Shown here in pieces: positions 25,978-34,983 of a stretch of DNA of 42,975 bases. This DNA comes from Lachnospiraceae bacterium. Its GTDB lineage: Bacteria > Bacillota > Clostridia > Lachnospirales > Lachnospiraceae. A program made the translations under genes and the position numbers. Each line of letters starts with the position of its first letter. Position 1 is the stretch's first letter. The notes under the pieces are model-generated. The model was not told the DNA's origin. It searched no databases and worked only from the letters and a program-made list of their open reading frames with translations. Location of the stretch: the NCBI GenBank assembly GCA_900772845.1, contig CAAGSD010000153.1:1-42975 (forward strand), written 5' to 3'.

Positions 25978-26577
25978 TTACATTACATTCAGATCGTTGT
26001 TGCTGTCGGAACCTTCTTCCACGCTGTCCAAATCTTCATCCACCGGGTGAAGCTCACTGCGGTTGGACTGGATGATATCTCTGTACTGATTCAGATTGCC
26101 GATCAATGCATCATAATTGGCACTGGCCTGCTGGGTAGAAGAAGCTATGATATTCTCCAGATGTGCCAGCATATCATCCATATACTGCATAGCCGCCGCT
26201 TTTACATTGTTGGCCTCAATGGTAGCATTGTCCAGAATCTCCTGTGCCTGTTTGCTGGCCATGGTCACGACCTCATTGGCCTGGGCATATGCCTGCTGCA
26301 TGATCTCGTGCTCATTGATCAGCTCGTTGGTATGCACGGTAGCTTCATTGATCAGTGCCTGTGCCTTTTCCTTGGCATCATTTAAAATGGCCTCTTTATT
26401 GCTGATGATCTTCTGATAACGCTTGATCTCATCCGGTGTTTTCATCCGAAGCTCCCGCAGCAGCTCATCGATCTCATCCTTATTGACGATGATCTCGGTG
26501 CTAGACATGAATTTCGGCTTACAACTTTCGATATATTCTTCTATTTCATCAATTAACTGTTCGATTCTGCTGCTCAT
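25978..26577 (-). CDS. Coiled-coil, DivIVA/ATP-synthase-B-like protein
   Basis: A 199-residue cytosolic protein that is almost wholly helical: an N-terminal DELLRELRMKTPDEI segment resembles the start of DivIVA-type proteins, and residues about 55-150 form a long heptad-rich coiled coil full of Ala, Glu and Gln (KEKAQALINEATVHTNELIN). The tail is acidic. Database names such as 'ATPase' for relatives reflect the coiled coil only. AAGGAG precedes the ATG. It follows coaD by 21 bp, an arrangement common in Clostridia. Function is unknown. Confidence 0.85.
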   Translation of the reverse strand: MSSRIEQLIDEIEEYIESCKPKFMSSTEIIVNKDEIDELLRELRMKTPDEIKRYQKIISNKEAILNDAKEKAQALINEATVHTNELINEHEIMQQAYAQANEVVTMASKQAQEILDNATIEANNVKAAAMQYMDDMLAHLENIIASSTQQASANYDALIGNLNQYRDIIQSNRSELHPVDEDLDSVEEGSDSNNDLNVM

Positions 26578-26598
26578 GAAATTCTCCTTATTTACACA

Positions 26599-27102
26599 TC
26601 AACTATTGTCAGACAGCTTTTTCTGACGATATTTTTCATAAATCAGATCAGCTACGAAGTCCGGAACACACGGGGTAATATCTCCGTCAAAGCTTGCGAT
26701 CTGCTTGATGGCAGAAGAACTCAGATAAGCATATTCCAGACTGGTCGTTAAAAATATCGTATCTATTTTACCATGGGAAAGCATCCGGTTGGTCTGTGCC
26801 ATCTGTAATTCATATTCAAAATCCGTAATGGCACGCAGTCCCCTGACGATGACATGCAGATCCTTTTCCCTTGCATAATCTACCAAAAGCCCACTGAAAC
26901 TGTCTATCTGTACGTTAGGCAGATCTTTTGTAGCTTCTTCTAGTATCTTAACACGTTCCTCAACAGAAAACAACGGTGTCTTTTCTTTATTATTTAAAAC
27001 ACTGACGATCAGAACATCAAAGATTTCCGCCGCCCGTCTGATGATATCCATATGTCCGTTGGTGACAGGATCAAAACTTCCGGTGTAAACAGCTCTTTTC
27101 AT
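26599..27102 (-). CDS. coaD: Phosphopantetheine adenylyltransferase
   Basis: A 167-residue enzyme that transfers AMP from ATP to 4'-phosphopantetheine in coenzyme A synthesis. The nucleotidyltransferase motif is YTGSFDPVTNGHMDIIRRA (a TxGH signature), and the C-terminal YLSSSAIKQIASFDGDI matches the family. Length is standard. It lies 21 bp after rsmD on the same strand; rsmD-coaD pairing is widespread in Firmicutes. Confidence 0.98.
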   Translation of the reverse strand: MKRAVYTGSFDPVTNGHMDIIRRAAEIFDVLIVSVLNNKEKTPLFSVEERVKILEEATKDLPNVQIDSFSGLLVDYAREKDLHVIVRGLRAITDFEYELQMAQTNRMLSHGKIDTIFLTTSLEYAYLSSSAIKQIASFDGDITPCVPDFVADLIYEKYRQKKLSDNS

Positions 27103-27123
27103 AAAAGTCCATACCTTTCGGTG

Positions 27124-27672
27124 TTACTTCTTACGAAGGAACACATGCTTGTTGGTTTTGTATTTTTTCTCACGGATCACTTCAAACCCTAAGTCTTCCG
27201 CATAGGAAAAATCAGTATGCAGAGAAGCTTCTACCAGGATCAGGGTCTCTTCGGAGACATATTTTGCGTAGTGCAGCTGTTCTAATACTCTGCGCTCCTG
27301 CTCCTGATCGTAAGGAGGATCCATGAAGATCACATCCACGTGCTTTTCATAGATGCCCGTCAGTCCTGCACAGGCATCCTGTTTTAATACTATAGCACGG
27401 TCTTTCATTTTCGTAAATGTCAGATTTTCTTCAATACATGTCAGTGCTTTCGGGGCATTTTCGATAAAATAAGCTTTTCTGGCACCACGGCTTAAAGCCT
27501 CGATGCCGATGCCGCCGCTGCCGCTGAAAATATCTACAAATACACAATCCGGAATATAAGTCTGCAGCATATTAAAAAGGGTTTCCTTGATCCGGTCGGT
27601 GGTGGGTCTGGTATCCATTCCTTCCGGTGTTTTTAACGGCAGACTTCTTGCGGTTCCTGCTATGACTCTCAT
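27124..27672 (-). CDS. rsmD: 16S rRNA (guanine(966)-N2)-methyltransferase RsmD
   Basis: A 182-residue SAM-dependent methyltransferase acting on G966 of 16S rRNA. The SAM-binding motif is VFVDIFSGSGGIGIEALSRG, and the catalytic DPPY is seen in VIFMDPPYDQE. The start at 27672 (MRVIAGTARSLPLKTPEGM) has GGAG 8 bases upstream and matches the family N-terminus; the longer frame runs back into the parC stop region. Confidence 0.95.
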   Translation of the reverse strand: MRVIAGTARSLPLKTPEGMDTRPTTDRIKETLFNMLQTYIPDCVFVDIFSGSGGIGIEALSRGARKAYFIENAPKALTCIEENLTFTKMKDRAIVLKQDACAGLTGIYEKHVDVIFMDPPYDQEQERRVLEQLHYAKYVSEETLILVEASLHTDFSYAEDLGFEVIREKKYKTNKHVFLRKK

Positions 27673-27703
27673 ATATTTTTCTCCGTTTTCTAAATTGACT
27701 TTG

Positions 27704-29944
27704 TTATACTCTGACCTTGGTACCTTTGCTGTCACGTTTTCCGAGCTTCAGATTGTTCAGGACAAGCTCTTTGCCCTTGTATTCAATGGTGGTCTCTACG
27801 GCGTTCTTCGTATAATATACATTTTCCACCTGATCGCCGTCACCCAGTTTCATACCACGGACACCGATGGCTCCCTTTTTCTTTTCGGGGATCTCGTCCA
27901 CAGCAAAGCGCAGGAAAAATCCGCCCTTTGTCTGTAGCACGATATTCCGCTGATCCGTGAGGGCAGCAACGCTGACAACGTTGTCTCCCTCTGCCAGCTT
28001 CGTAGCAGCTACGGTACGTTTGGTCACATCAAATTCTCCACCGTCTACTACTTTTAACATGGACTGGGCGGTAGCGAAAATGACCTGACACAGATTCAGC
28101 TCCTTCTGACTGGTGATATAGACGATCTCTTCCGTCTTCTGACTGAAATTGCTGACGTTGTCAATGGGTGTGCCTTTGTCACGGAATTTGCCGTAAGGCA
28201 GATCCAGTACCTTGATAGTGTGCATCTGTCCTGTATTGGTAAACAGGCAGATCCTTCCGGTATTTTTACAGGTGAAGATATATTTATTCTCTGCATCCGC
28301 AGCTTCTTTATTCCGCTCGTAAGTAGAGACATCCACAGTCTTGGCATAGCCGAAACGATCCATCAGGAAGACGACATCCATCTCTTCCAGTTCTTTTTCC
28401 TTGTAGACTGCTTCCAGTCCGTTCTCGATGACAGTCTTGCGGGGATGGCTGTATTCCTTTTTGAAGCCGTCCAGTTCGTTCATGATGACCTGTGCCATGG
28501 AATCTCTGCGATCCAGAATGTCTTCATAGCGGTAGATATTGGCCATGGTCTCTTCATGTTCGTTGATCAGAGCCTCCAGTTCCAGACCGATCAATTTGTA
28601 CAGGCGCATCTCTAAGATGGCATTGGCCTGTTTCTCAGTGAACATCAGCTGGGCTGCCATGATCTTGGATTCCTTGGACTTGAATTTGATGCCATCGGTT
28701 TTACCCTCTACCAGACAGGCCTTCGCCATGGCACGATCCTTGGAACCACGTAAGATTTCGATGACCAGATCGATCACATTGCAGGCCTTGATCAGACCTT
28801 CCTGGATCTCCTTGCGTTCCTGCTCCTTTGCTAACAGATTGGTATATTTTCTGGTCGCCACTTCAAACTGGAAGTCCACATTTGCCTTGATGATCTGCTT
28901 CAAGCCCATGGTCTCCGGTCTGCCGTTTGCAATAGCCAGCATATTGACACCGAAGGTATCCTCTAACCGGGTCTTTTTATAGAGCATGTTTACAAAGTTC
29001 TCGGGATCGGCATCCTTGCGCAGCTCGATGACGATACGGATGCCCTCCTTGGAAGACTGGTTGGAAATATCCACGATATCCTGGGTTTTCTTTGTTTCGG
29101 AAAGGGCTGCCACATCGGATAAAAACTTCGCAATGTTGGCACCGATCATGGTATAGGGGATCTCCGTGATCACCACATTGGTCTTGCCGGCTTTTCCCTT
29201 CTGGAACTCCACTTTGCCACGCAGTTTGATCTTACCGGCTCCGGTCTCATAGATGCTTTCCAGTTCATCTTTATTGATCACGATGCCGCCGGTAGGGAAA
29301 TCCGGTCCCTTCAGAAAACGCATCAGTTCTTTTGTGGTGATTTCATTATTGAGCATGTAGGCTTTTACCGCATCAATGACTTCTCCCAGATTGTGAGGGG
29401 GAATGCTGGTAGCCATACCTACAGCAATACCTTCGGAACCATTCACTAACAGGTTCGGGATCTTTACCGGCAGTACGGAAGGCTCTTTTTCTGTCTCATC
29501 GAAGTTCGGAACGAAGTCTACCACATCTTTGTCCAGATCTGCCAGAAAAGCCTCCTGGGTCACCTTCTGCAGTCTTGCCTCGGTATAACGCATGGCTGCG
29601 GCACCGTCTCCTTCGATGTTACCGAAGTTACCATGGCCGTCGATCAGGGGCATGCCTTTCTTGAAATCCTGGCTCATGACTACCAGTGCTTCATAGATGG
29701 AACTATCACCGTGGGGGTGATATTTACCCATGGTATCACCAACGATACGGGCACTTTTACGATAGGGACGGTCATAACGGATCCCCAGTTCATGCATATC
29801 GTAGAGGGTTCTTCGCTGTACCGGTTTCAGACCGTCTCTGACATCCGGAAGTGCTCTGGCAATGATAACGCTCATGGCATAGTCTATGAACGATTTCTGC
29901 ATCTCCTCGGAGTATTCTGTTTTTATGATTCTGCTGTCGTCCAT
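27704..29944 (-). CDS. parC: DNA topoisomerase IV-type subunit A
   Basis: A 746-residue type IIA topoisomerase A subunit, which cuts and rejoins DNA. The catalytic tyrosine is Tyr120 in AAMRYTEARL. The quinolone-resistance region reads HPHGDSSIYEALV, with Ser81 and Glu85 at the usual target positions. The winged-helix core is followed by a coiled coil and a beta-pinwheel C-terminal domain. In blade 1, where GyrA has its QRRGGKG box, this protein reads STYERNKEAADAE, so it is more like ParC than GyrA. GGAG precedes the ATG. It lies 111 bp after the B subunit gene; that gap has two small hairpins (near 29961-30006). Confidence 0.88.
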   Translation of the reverse strand: MDDSRIIKTEYSEEMQKSFIDYAMSVIIARALPDVRDGLKPVQRRTLYDMHELGIRYDRPYRKSARIVGDTMGKYHPHGDSSIYEALVVMSQDFKKGMPLIDGHGNFGNIEGDGAAAMRYTEARLQKVTQEAFLADLDKDVVDFVPNFDETEKEPSVLPVKIPNLLVNGSEGIAVGMATSIPPHNLGEVIDAVKAYMLNNEITTKELMRFLKGPDFPTGGIVINKDELESIYETGAGKIKLRGKVEFQKGKAGKTNVVITEIPYTMIGANIAKFLSDVAALSETKKTQDIVDISNQSSKEGIRIVIELRKDADPENFVNMLYKKTRLEDTFGVNMLAIANGRPETMGLKQIIKANVDFQFEVATRKYTNLLAKEQERKEIQEGLIKACNVIDLVIEILRGSKDRAMAKACLVEGKTDGIKFKSKESKIMAAQLMFTEKQANAILEMRLYKLIGLELEALINEHEETMANIYRYEDILDRRDSMAQVIMNELDGFKKEYSHPRKTVIENGLEAVYKEKELEEMDVVFLMDRFGYAKTVDVSTYERNKEAADAENKYIFTCKNTGRICLFTNTGQMHTIKVLDLPYGKFRDKGTPIDNVSNFSQKTEEIVYITSQKELNLCQVIFATAQSMLKVVDGGEFDVTKRTVAATKLAEGDNVVSVAALTDQRNIVLQTKGGFFLRFAVDEIPEKKKGAIGVRGMKLGDGDQVENVYYTKNAVETTIEYKGKELVLNNLKLGKRDSKGTKVRV

Positions 29945-30055
29945 TTCTAATCTCCGTTCTTGCAGACGCTTATCAGCGTCTCTGATATTGCTTCTGAGAT
30001 ATTCTCAGATTAAAAATCAGGAAACTATCCTTTATGTCTATGTAATGCAGTGTTT

Positions 30056-31978
30056 TTAAATATCAAGCGCAGCATCTGTGGCGTGATCGTAAATAAAGGC
30101 TTTTCTGGGAGGTACATCCGTCCCCATGAGAAGCTCCGTCATCTCGGAAGCCATGCGGGCATCCTCGATCTCCACTAATTTTAACAGTCTGCGTTCCGGA
30201 TCCAGTGTGGTCTCCCACAGCTGCTCGGCGTCCATCTCACCCAGACCTTTGTATCGCTGTAAGGTAAAGGGTCCCTTGTGGGTCTTACGATATTTTTCCA
30301 GCGCTTTGTCATCATACAGATATTTTTCTTCTCCCTTGGAGGGCATGGCCTTATATAAGGGAGGCATTGCTATGTATACATGGCCTTCGAAGATCAGATC
30401 CGGCATAAAACGATAGAACAAGGTCAACAGCAAGGTGGAAATATGTGCACCATCCACATCGGCATCTGCCATGATGATGATCTTGTCATAACGCAGCTTG
30501 GTGATATCGAAATCGTTGCCGTAACCCTCGGAAAATCCGCAGCCGAAAGCATTGATCATCGTCTTGATCTCGGCATTTGCCAGGACTTTGTCGATGCTGG
30601 CTTTCTCCACGTTCAGGATCTTACCGCGGATAGGAAGGATTGCCTGATACATACGGTTTCTGGCAGTCTTGGCACTGCCGCCCGCAGAATCACCCTCTAC
30701 GATGAAGATCTCACACTTGGAGGGATCTCTGGACTCGCAGTTCGCCAGTTTTCCGTTGGAATCAAAGGAGAACTTCTGCTTGGTCAGCATATTGGTCTTG
30801 GCCTTCTCTTCTGTCTTACGGATCTTGGCTGCTTTTTCCGCACAACCGATAATGCTCTTCAAAGTCTCCAGATTACGGTCGAAGAACCGGACGATCTCTT
30901 CGCCGGTCACCTTGGCTACGGCCTTGGCAGCGTCCTGGTTGTCCAGTTTCGTCTTGGTCTGTCCTTCAAAACGGGGATCCGGGTGCTTGATGGATACTAC
31001 GGCTGTCATTCCGTTCCGGACATCGGCACCGGTAAAGTTCGCATCTTTTTCCTTTAAAATATTAAGCTCTCTGGCATAGGTATTGATCACGTTGGTGAAC
31101 TGGGTCTTGAATCCGGTAAGGTGAGTACCACCCTCGGAATTGTAAATATTATTACAGAACCCCAACACATTCTCATGGAACTCATTCACATACTGGAATG
31201 CTACTTCCACGGAGATACCTTCACTCTCACCGGAAAAGAAAATGACATCGTGTATGGTCTCCTTGGAACGATTCATATCTTTTATAAACCCGATAATACC
31301 CTCCGGCTCATGGAAAGTAACACTCTCCGGTACTTCTTTTCTCTTATCTTCAAAAATGATCGTAAGCTTCGGGTTCAGATAAGCGGTCTCATGGAGACGG
31401 CTCTTGACCTCATCTTCCTTGAAACGGGTCTTATCGAAGATGGTATCATCCGGCAGGAAATTGATGGTTGTACCGGTCTCTCTGGTCTTGCCCACTACGG
31501 GAAGCAGGCCGTCCACCAGATCCATCATGGGAATACCTCTCTCATAGCGGTCTTCATAAATGCAGCCACCATTCTTGACTCTGACAGTCAATTTCGTAGA
31601 AAGGGCATTGACTACGGAAGAACCTACGCCGTGTAGACCACCGCTGGTCTTGTAGGCGGAGTTATCGAACTTACCACCGGCATGCAGCGTTGTGAATACC
31701 AGACGCTCTGCGCTGATGCCTTTTTCGTGCATTCCCACGGGAATACCGCGTCCGTTATCTTCTACCGTGGCGGAACCGTCCGCCTCCAGAGTTACTTTTA
31801 TCGTATCGCAGTATCCGGCCAGATGCTCGTCCACAGAGTTGTCTACAATCTCGTAGATCAGATGGTTCAGACCCTTGGTGGAGACACTGCCGATATACAT
31901 TCCGGGTCTCTTTCTTACCGCTTCTAAGCCTTCCAGGACGGTAATACTCGAGGCGTCATAATTATTGTCTTTTGCCAT
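30056..31978 (-). CDS. parE: DNA topoisomerase IV-type subunit B
   Basis: A 640-residue ATPase subunit. GHKL ATP-binding motifs are EIVDNSVDEHLAGYC, DNGRGIPVGMH and SGGLHGVGSSVVNALS. The TOPRIM metal site is FIVEGDSAGGSAKTARNR and MADADVDGAHISTLLL, with QRYKGLGEMDAEQLW near the end. The fused GyrB/ParE fold alone does not settle gyrase versus topo IV; pairing with an A subunit that lacks the GyrA box favours topo IV. AAGGAG precedes the ATG, and a promoter lies at 32014-32041. It leads parE-parC-rsmD-coaD-coiled coil. Confidence 0.88.
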   Translation of the reverse strand: MAKDNNYDASSITVLEGLEAVRKRPGMYIGSVSTKGLNHLIYEIVDNSVDEHLAGYCDTIKVTLEADGSATVEDNGRGIPVGMHEKGISAERLVFTTLHAGGKFDNSAYKTSGGLHGVGSSVVNALSTKLTVRVKNGGCIYEDRYERGIPMMDLVDGLLPVVGKTRETGTTINFLPDDTIFDKTRFKEDEVKSRLHETAYLNPKLTIIFEDKRKEVPESVTFHEPEGIIGFIKDMNRSKETIHDVIFFSGESEGISVEVAFQYVNEFHENVLGFCNNIYNSEGGTHLTGFKTQFTNVINTYARELNILKEKDANFTGADVRNGMTAVVSIKHPDPRFEGQTKTKLDNQDAAKAVAKVTGEEIVRFFDRNLETLKSIIGCAEKAAKIRKTEEKAKTNMLTKQKFSFDSNGKLANCESRDPSKCEIFIVEGDSAGGSAKTARNRMYQAILPIRGKILNVEKASIDKVLANAEIKTMINAFGCGFSEGYGNDFDITKLRYDKIIIMADADVDGAHISTLLLTLFYRFMPDLIFEGHVYIAMPPLYKAMPSKGEEKYLYDDKALEKYRKTHKGPFTLQRYKGLGEMDAEQLWETTLDPERRLLKLVEIEDARMASEMTELLMGTDVPPRKAFIYDHATDAALDI

Positions 31979-32013
31979 GAAATGGAACTCCTTATCAACA
32001 CATTATTGTCTTA

Positions 32014-32041
32014 AGTATAGCATAGATTTTGTGTTTGGAAA
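32014..32041 (-). promoter_or_regulatory. Sigma-A promoter of the parE operon
   Basis: On the minus strand TTTCCA (32036-32041) and TATACT (32014-32019) are 16 bases apart, about 36 bp upstream of the parE ATG. Confidence 0.55.
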
Positions 32042-32085
32042 AGTAAAAAATACAAGGGATAGAGGGATAGAGCCTTGCCGGAAAT

Positions 32086-32121
32086 GAAAAACCACCAGTT
32101 CTTTGATTCTGAACTGGTGGT
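32086..32121 (-). terminator. Terminator after the DUF2500 gene
   Basis: ACCACCAGTTC pairs perfectly over 11 bp with GAACTGGTGGT across a 9-base loop, followed by a T-run on the minus strand. It ends the DUF2500 gene and separates it from parE. Confidence 0.9.
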
Positions 32122-32133
32122 CAAAAGAGTCTG

Positions 32134-32559
32134 TTAAGAAATCCCCTTGAATTTATAATCCTTATGATTTTGTGATTGCAGCGCCCCAAAGGATAGCAGA
32201 CGCATGTCACGGAACGTCATTTTTCCCTGCTCTCCTTCTTTTAACGTCGAAAAAATGGTATCATCGACTTCCAAAGTGATGCATTTTTCCGGATGATCCA
32301 CGTCCTGAAAGGTAATCTGGTTCACTTTTTCTGTTTCTACCAGTCCGGTCGTCGCATTCGTGTTCTGAATATAAACGGTCTTGGAGGTATCGGCACTTGT
32401 ATTTTTCGAAAGCACAACAGCTTTTTCCATGGTCTGTGTGTGAAAAACTCCCTTGCCACGGCGGCGCAGGAATAAATAACAGATCCAGAGAACAACCGCT
32501 ATTAAAAACAGCACTGTTAAAATATTTTCCAATAAGCTGAACTGCATTTGAATTACCAT
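32134..32559 (-). CDS. DUF2500-like membrane protein
   Basis: A 141-residue protein with one N-terminal helix (ILTVLFLIAVVLWICYLFL), then Arg/Lys-rich residues and a small beta domain ending LKEGEQGKMTFRDMRLLSF, which resembles DUF2500 (E. coli YhhM). The ATG at 32559 has GGGAGG 6 bases upstream; the apparent longer frame starts at a TTG without a ribosome site. Function is unknown. It marks the boundary between core-like DNA and the AT-rich block upstream. Confidence 0.78.
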   Translation of the reverse strand: MVIQMQFSLLENILTVLFLIAVVLWICYLFLRRRGKGVFHTQTMEKAVVLSKNTSADTSKTVYIQNTNATTGLVETEKVNQITFQDVDHPEKCITLEVDDTIFSTLKEGEQGKMTFRDMRLLSFGALQSQNHKDYKFKGIS

Positions 32560-32613
32560 ATTGTACCTCCCGGAAATTTGTATTTCCAATATTCTACTCT
32601 ATTAAAATGTGAT

Positions 32614-33255
32614 TTATGTTTCTTTTATATCTTGTATTTTTATTTTTCCATTTTCAATTATATACACATAATCACATAATATTTTGATGTCTTCAGTATT
32701 GTGGCTCGCTAATAATATTGTTTTTCCCTGATTACGTAATGTGATTAAAAGTTCTCTCATATCCTGCATTCCTCTTTTATCCAAGCCATTCATTGGTTCA
32801 TCTAAAATCAATATTTGCGGATCCTCCATAATCGCCTGCGCAATCGCCAAACGTTGTTTCATTCCCATGGAATATTTACTTATATGCTTTTTATCCGAGG
32901 AATCCAGTCCAACCCGGCTTAAAGTATTCCGAATAACTTTTTTATTTAATTGATTCCGGATAATATACAAATATTTCAAATTATTATAAGCACTCTTATT
33001 TTTTAAAAAAGCCGGTTCTTCAATAACTGCGCCTATACTTCCAAACTGTTTTTTATAATCGTTTCCATGAATCTTAATCTCACCTTCATCAATATCCAGT
33101 AATCCGCAAATACATTTAAAAAAAACTGTTTTTCCTGATCCATTATATCCAACAATTCCATAGATTTTACCCTCTTCACATCGTAGCGAGATATCATCTA
33201 AGATAACAGTATCTCCAAATTTTTTTTTGATGTTTTTTATCAATATTACATCCAT
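32614..33255 (-). CDS. ABC transporter ATPase, BcrA/LanF-like
   Basis: A 213-residue ABC ATPase. Walker A is GYNGSGKT, the signature is YSMGMKQRLAIAQ, Walker B is ILILDEPMNGLD, and the H-loop is ASHNTED. It is short compared with typical 230-300-residue drug or peptide exporters, ending soon after the H-loop region. It is the last gene of the cassette that begins with agrD, following two permease genes by 7 bp. The nearest ribosome site (GGAGG) is 13 bases away. I expect an efflux or self-protection pump for the secreted peptide, by analogy with lantibiotic immunity FEG systems. Confidence 0.88.
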   Translation of the reverse strand: MDVILIKNIKKKFGDTVILDDISLRCEEGKIYGIVGYNGSGKTVFFKCICGLLDIDEGEIKIHGNDYKKQFGSIGAVIEEPAFLKNKSAYNNLKYLYIIRNQLNKKVIRNTLSRVGLDSSDKKHISKYSMGMKQRLAIAQAIMEDPQILILDEPMNGLDKRGMQDMRELLITLRNQGKTILLASHNTEDIKILCDYVYIIENGKIKIQDIKET

Positions 33256-33262
33256 CTAATAA

Positions 33263-34132
33263 TCATTCCTCCATATACCAATGAAACTCTTTATTTATAC
33301 TGCTGAAATAAATAATCGCACTCATGAATATATTCATAATAAATAGTCTTACAATAACATCCCCAACGTCTGGAGACAAAACACCATTGATATTTATATT
33401 TCCCAGTTTTCCGATTCTCAGCCATTCCGTCGGAAGAGTCTGGACTAAAATACGTTGGATATGCGTATTCGTATTCTCTAGCAAAATCGGAAATATTGCG
33501 AAAAGCGTTGATATAATAATAGCCATATATCTTGAACAATTTATTGATAGAAAAAACATAATCATTCCAATCAGCGAAACAATTAAAGAAAAAGAGATCA
33601 TAATAATTAATATCCATTTTAGAGGACTATATTTTCTGATAAGACTATATGAAACATTAAATAAAAACTGATCTTGTCCATTAATATTCGTAAGTGATAA
33701 AGTGTAATATAGTTTTCCCCATCCTGAGTCAACTGTTATTTCCGGAATCAGCGAAATTATACTACAAAAAATCACTGTCCCAACGAATAAAAAAGAGGAC
33801 AGAAATGTCTTTAAGATATGGGTAAAAATCCATCTTTTTTTCCCTATTCGTAAATATGGATACATTTGCCATCTTTCAAGATAAGGTGATTCCGAGTACA
33901 TATAAATGGCTCCCAATAAAAAAATAAGATTATAATACAAGGAAGAAGAGTAAAATGGTAAAATCCATGGAGTTGCTTTACAATTTAACATTTTCGAAAT
34001 ACTTTTAACCGGTTCTGCATAAATCAACATTAACAAAAAAAATATCACATGAAATGCAAATACTCTTGAGGAAAAATAAAAATTACTTGTCTCATAAAAA
34101 GCGGCCTTCAACATATTGTATGTTTTATTCAC
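33263..34132 (-). CDS. ABC transporter permease
   Basis: A 289-residue protein with about six hydrophobic helices (VFAFHVIFFLLMLIYAEP; ILIIMISFSLIVSLIGMIMF; YMAIIISTLFAIFPILL). It starts at a GTG with AGGAGG 7 bases upstream and overlaps the preceding permease by 8 bases, so the two are coupled. No substrate motif is seen. It resembles ABC-2-type permeases of the bacteriocin-immunity class in size and gene order, although I see no specific family signature. The DNA is AT-rich. Confidence 0.8.
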   Translation of the reverse strand: MNKTYNMLKAAFYETSNFYFSSRVFAFHVIFFLLMLIYAEPVKSISKMLNCKATPWILPFYSSSLYYNLIFLLGAIYMYSESPYLERWQMYPYLRIGKKRWIFTHILKTFLSSFLFVGTVIFCSIISLIPEITVDSGWGKLYYTLSLTNINGQDQFLFNVSYSLIRKYSPLKWILIIMISFSLIVSLIGMIMFFLSINCSRYMAIIISTLFAIFPILLENTNTHIQRILVQTLPTEWLRIGKLGNININGVLSPDVGDVIVRLFIMNIFMSAIIYFSSINKEFHWYMEE

Positions 34133-34922
34133 TTACAATCCTCCTCTCTAATTTTGAATAAATAAATCTAGTCATTATGATTACAGCCACTGTGAAAAAA
34201 ATACAGGCATACAAAAAAGAACAGATATCATTACCAAACACATTTTTTATTCCCCCAAAAATATAATCTAAATTCACATAGTAATTGTCTGGAAACACTT
34301 TAATCAAAGATTGGGATAAAAAATAATATGCAATCACTGGAATTGATAATATTAACAATTTATTTGCAATAAACAGTGAAACATATAAGGAAATCAGAGC
34401 AAGAATTCCTATTAATAATCCCATTTGTAATGCAAAAAGGAGGAAGTATAAATAGTAATGATTTCTCTCCAAAAGCATATGAAAGCTTCCTCTTTTAATT
34501 GCCGCTATACAAACACTATCTTTTTCAGCTATCCATGGATACTTAATTCTCAATATTCCTACGAATATCATCATAGCTGTAACATAAGAAAATATTGCAG
34601 TAGTAAGAGTTACTACTACTTTGCTGAGACAATAGTCTGTCAAATTTCCGCGAAGTATCTCCTGCTGTAAATATCCATATTCTATGTCTTCACACAATAC
34701 GCAAGCATAAGGTACCGCACCGAAGAGCATTACAAAAAGAAATTGTGCTCCAAAGCAACTATACCAAACTAAATGAATCACATTACTATTTTCATTCAGT
34801 TCGTCCATACATCCCAATAATAATACCAACAGCATTCCGGCAATCCCAATATAAAGTTCAACAGCCCCCAAGGCTCTTCTGAAATCAGAACGTAGAAAAT
34901 TGCTTTTCTCATGTCCCTTCAT
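34125..34922 (-). CDS. ABC transporter permease
   Basis: A 265-residue protein with about six helices (VELYIGIAGMLLVLLLGCMD; FVMLFGAVPYACVLCEDIEY; LLILSIPVIAYYFLSQSLI). The motif EDIEYGYLQQEILRG is typical of the cytosolic loop in ABC-2 permeases that couple to the ATPase. I choose ATG 34922, since GGTGG lies 5 bases upstream; 34934 is an alternative. It forms a heteromeric pair with the next permease. It lies 61 bp after the lipoprotein gene. Confidence 0.8.
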   Translation of the reverse strand: MKGHEKSNFLRSDFRRALGAVELYIGIAGMLLVLLLGCMDELNENSNVIHLVWYSCFGAQFLFVMLFGAVPYACVLCEDIEYGYLQQEILRGNLTDYCLSKVVVTLTTAIFSYVTAMMIFVGILRIKYPWIAEKDSVCIAAIKRGSFHMLLERNHYYLYFLLFALQMGLLIGILALISLYVSLFIANKLLILSIPVIAYYFLSQSLIKVFPDNYYVNLDYIFGGIKNVFGNDICSFLYACIFFTVAVIIMTRFIYSKLERRIVSE

Positions 34923-34983
34923 AAAAACCACCATTTCCTTCCGGTGTCTACATTTGGTACAATATGCAGGCACAAAGTATTCT

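Noticed and set aside
29961..30006. Hairpins between parE and parC as a terminator
   Set aside because: The stems are short and lack T-runs; parC appears to share the parE transcript.
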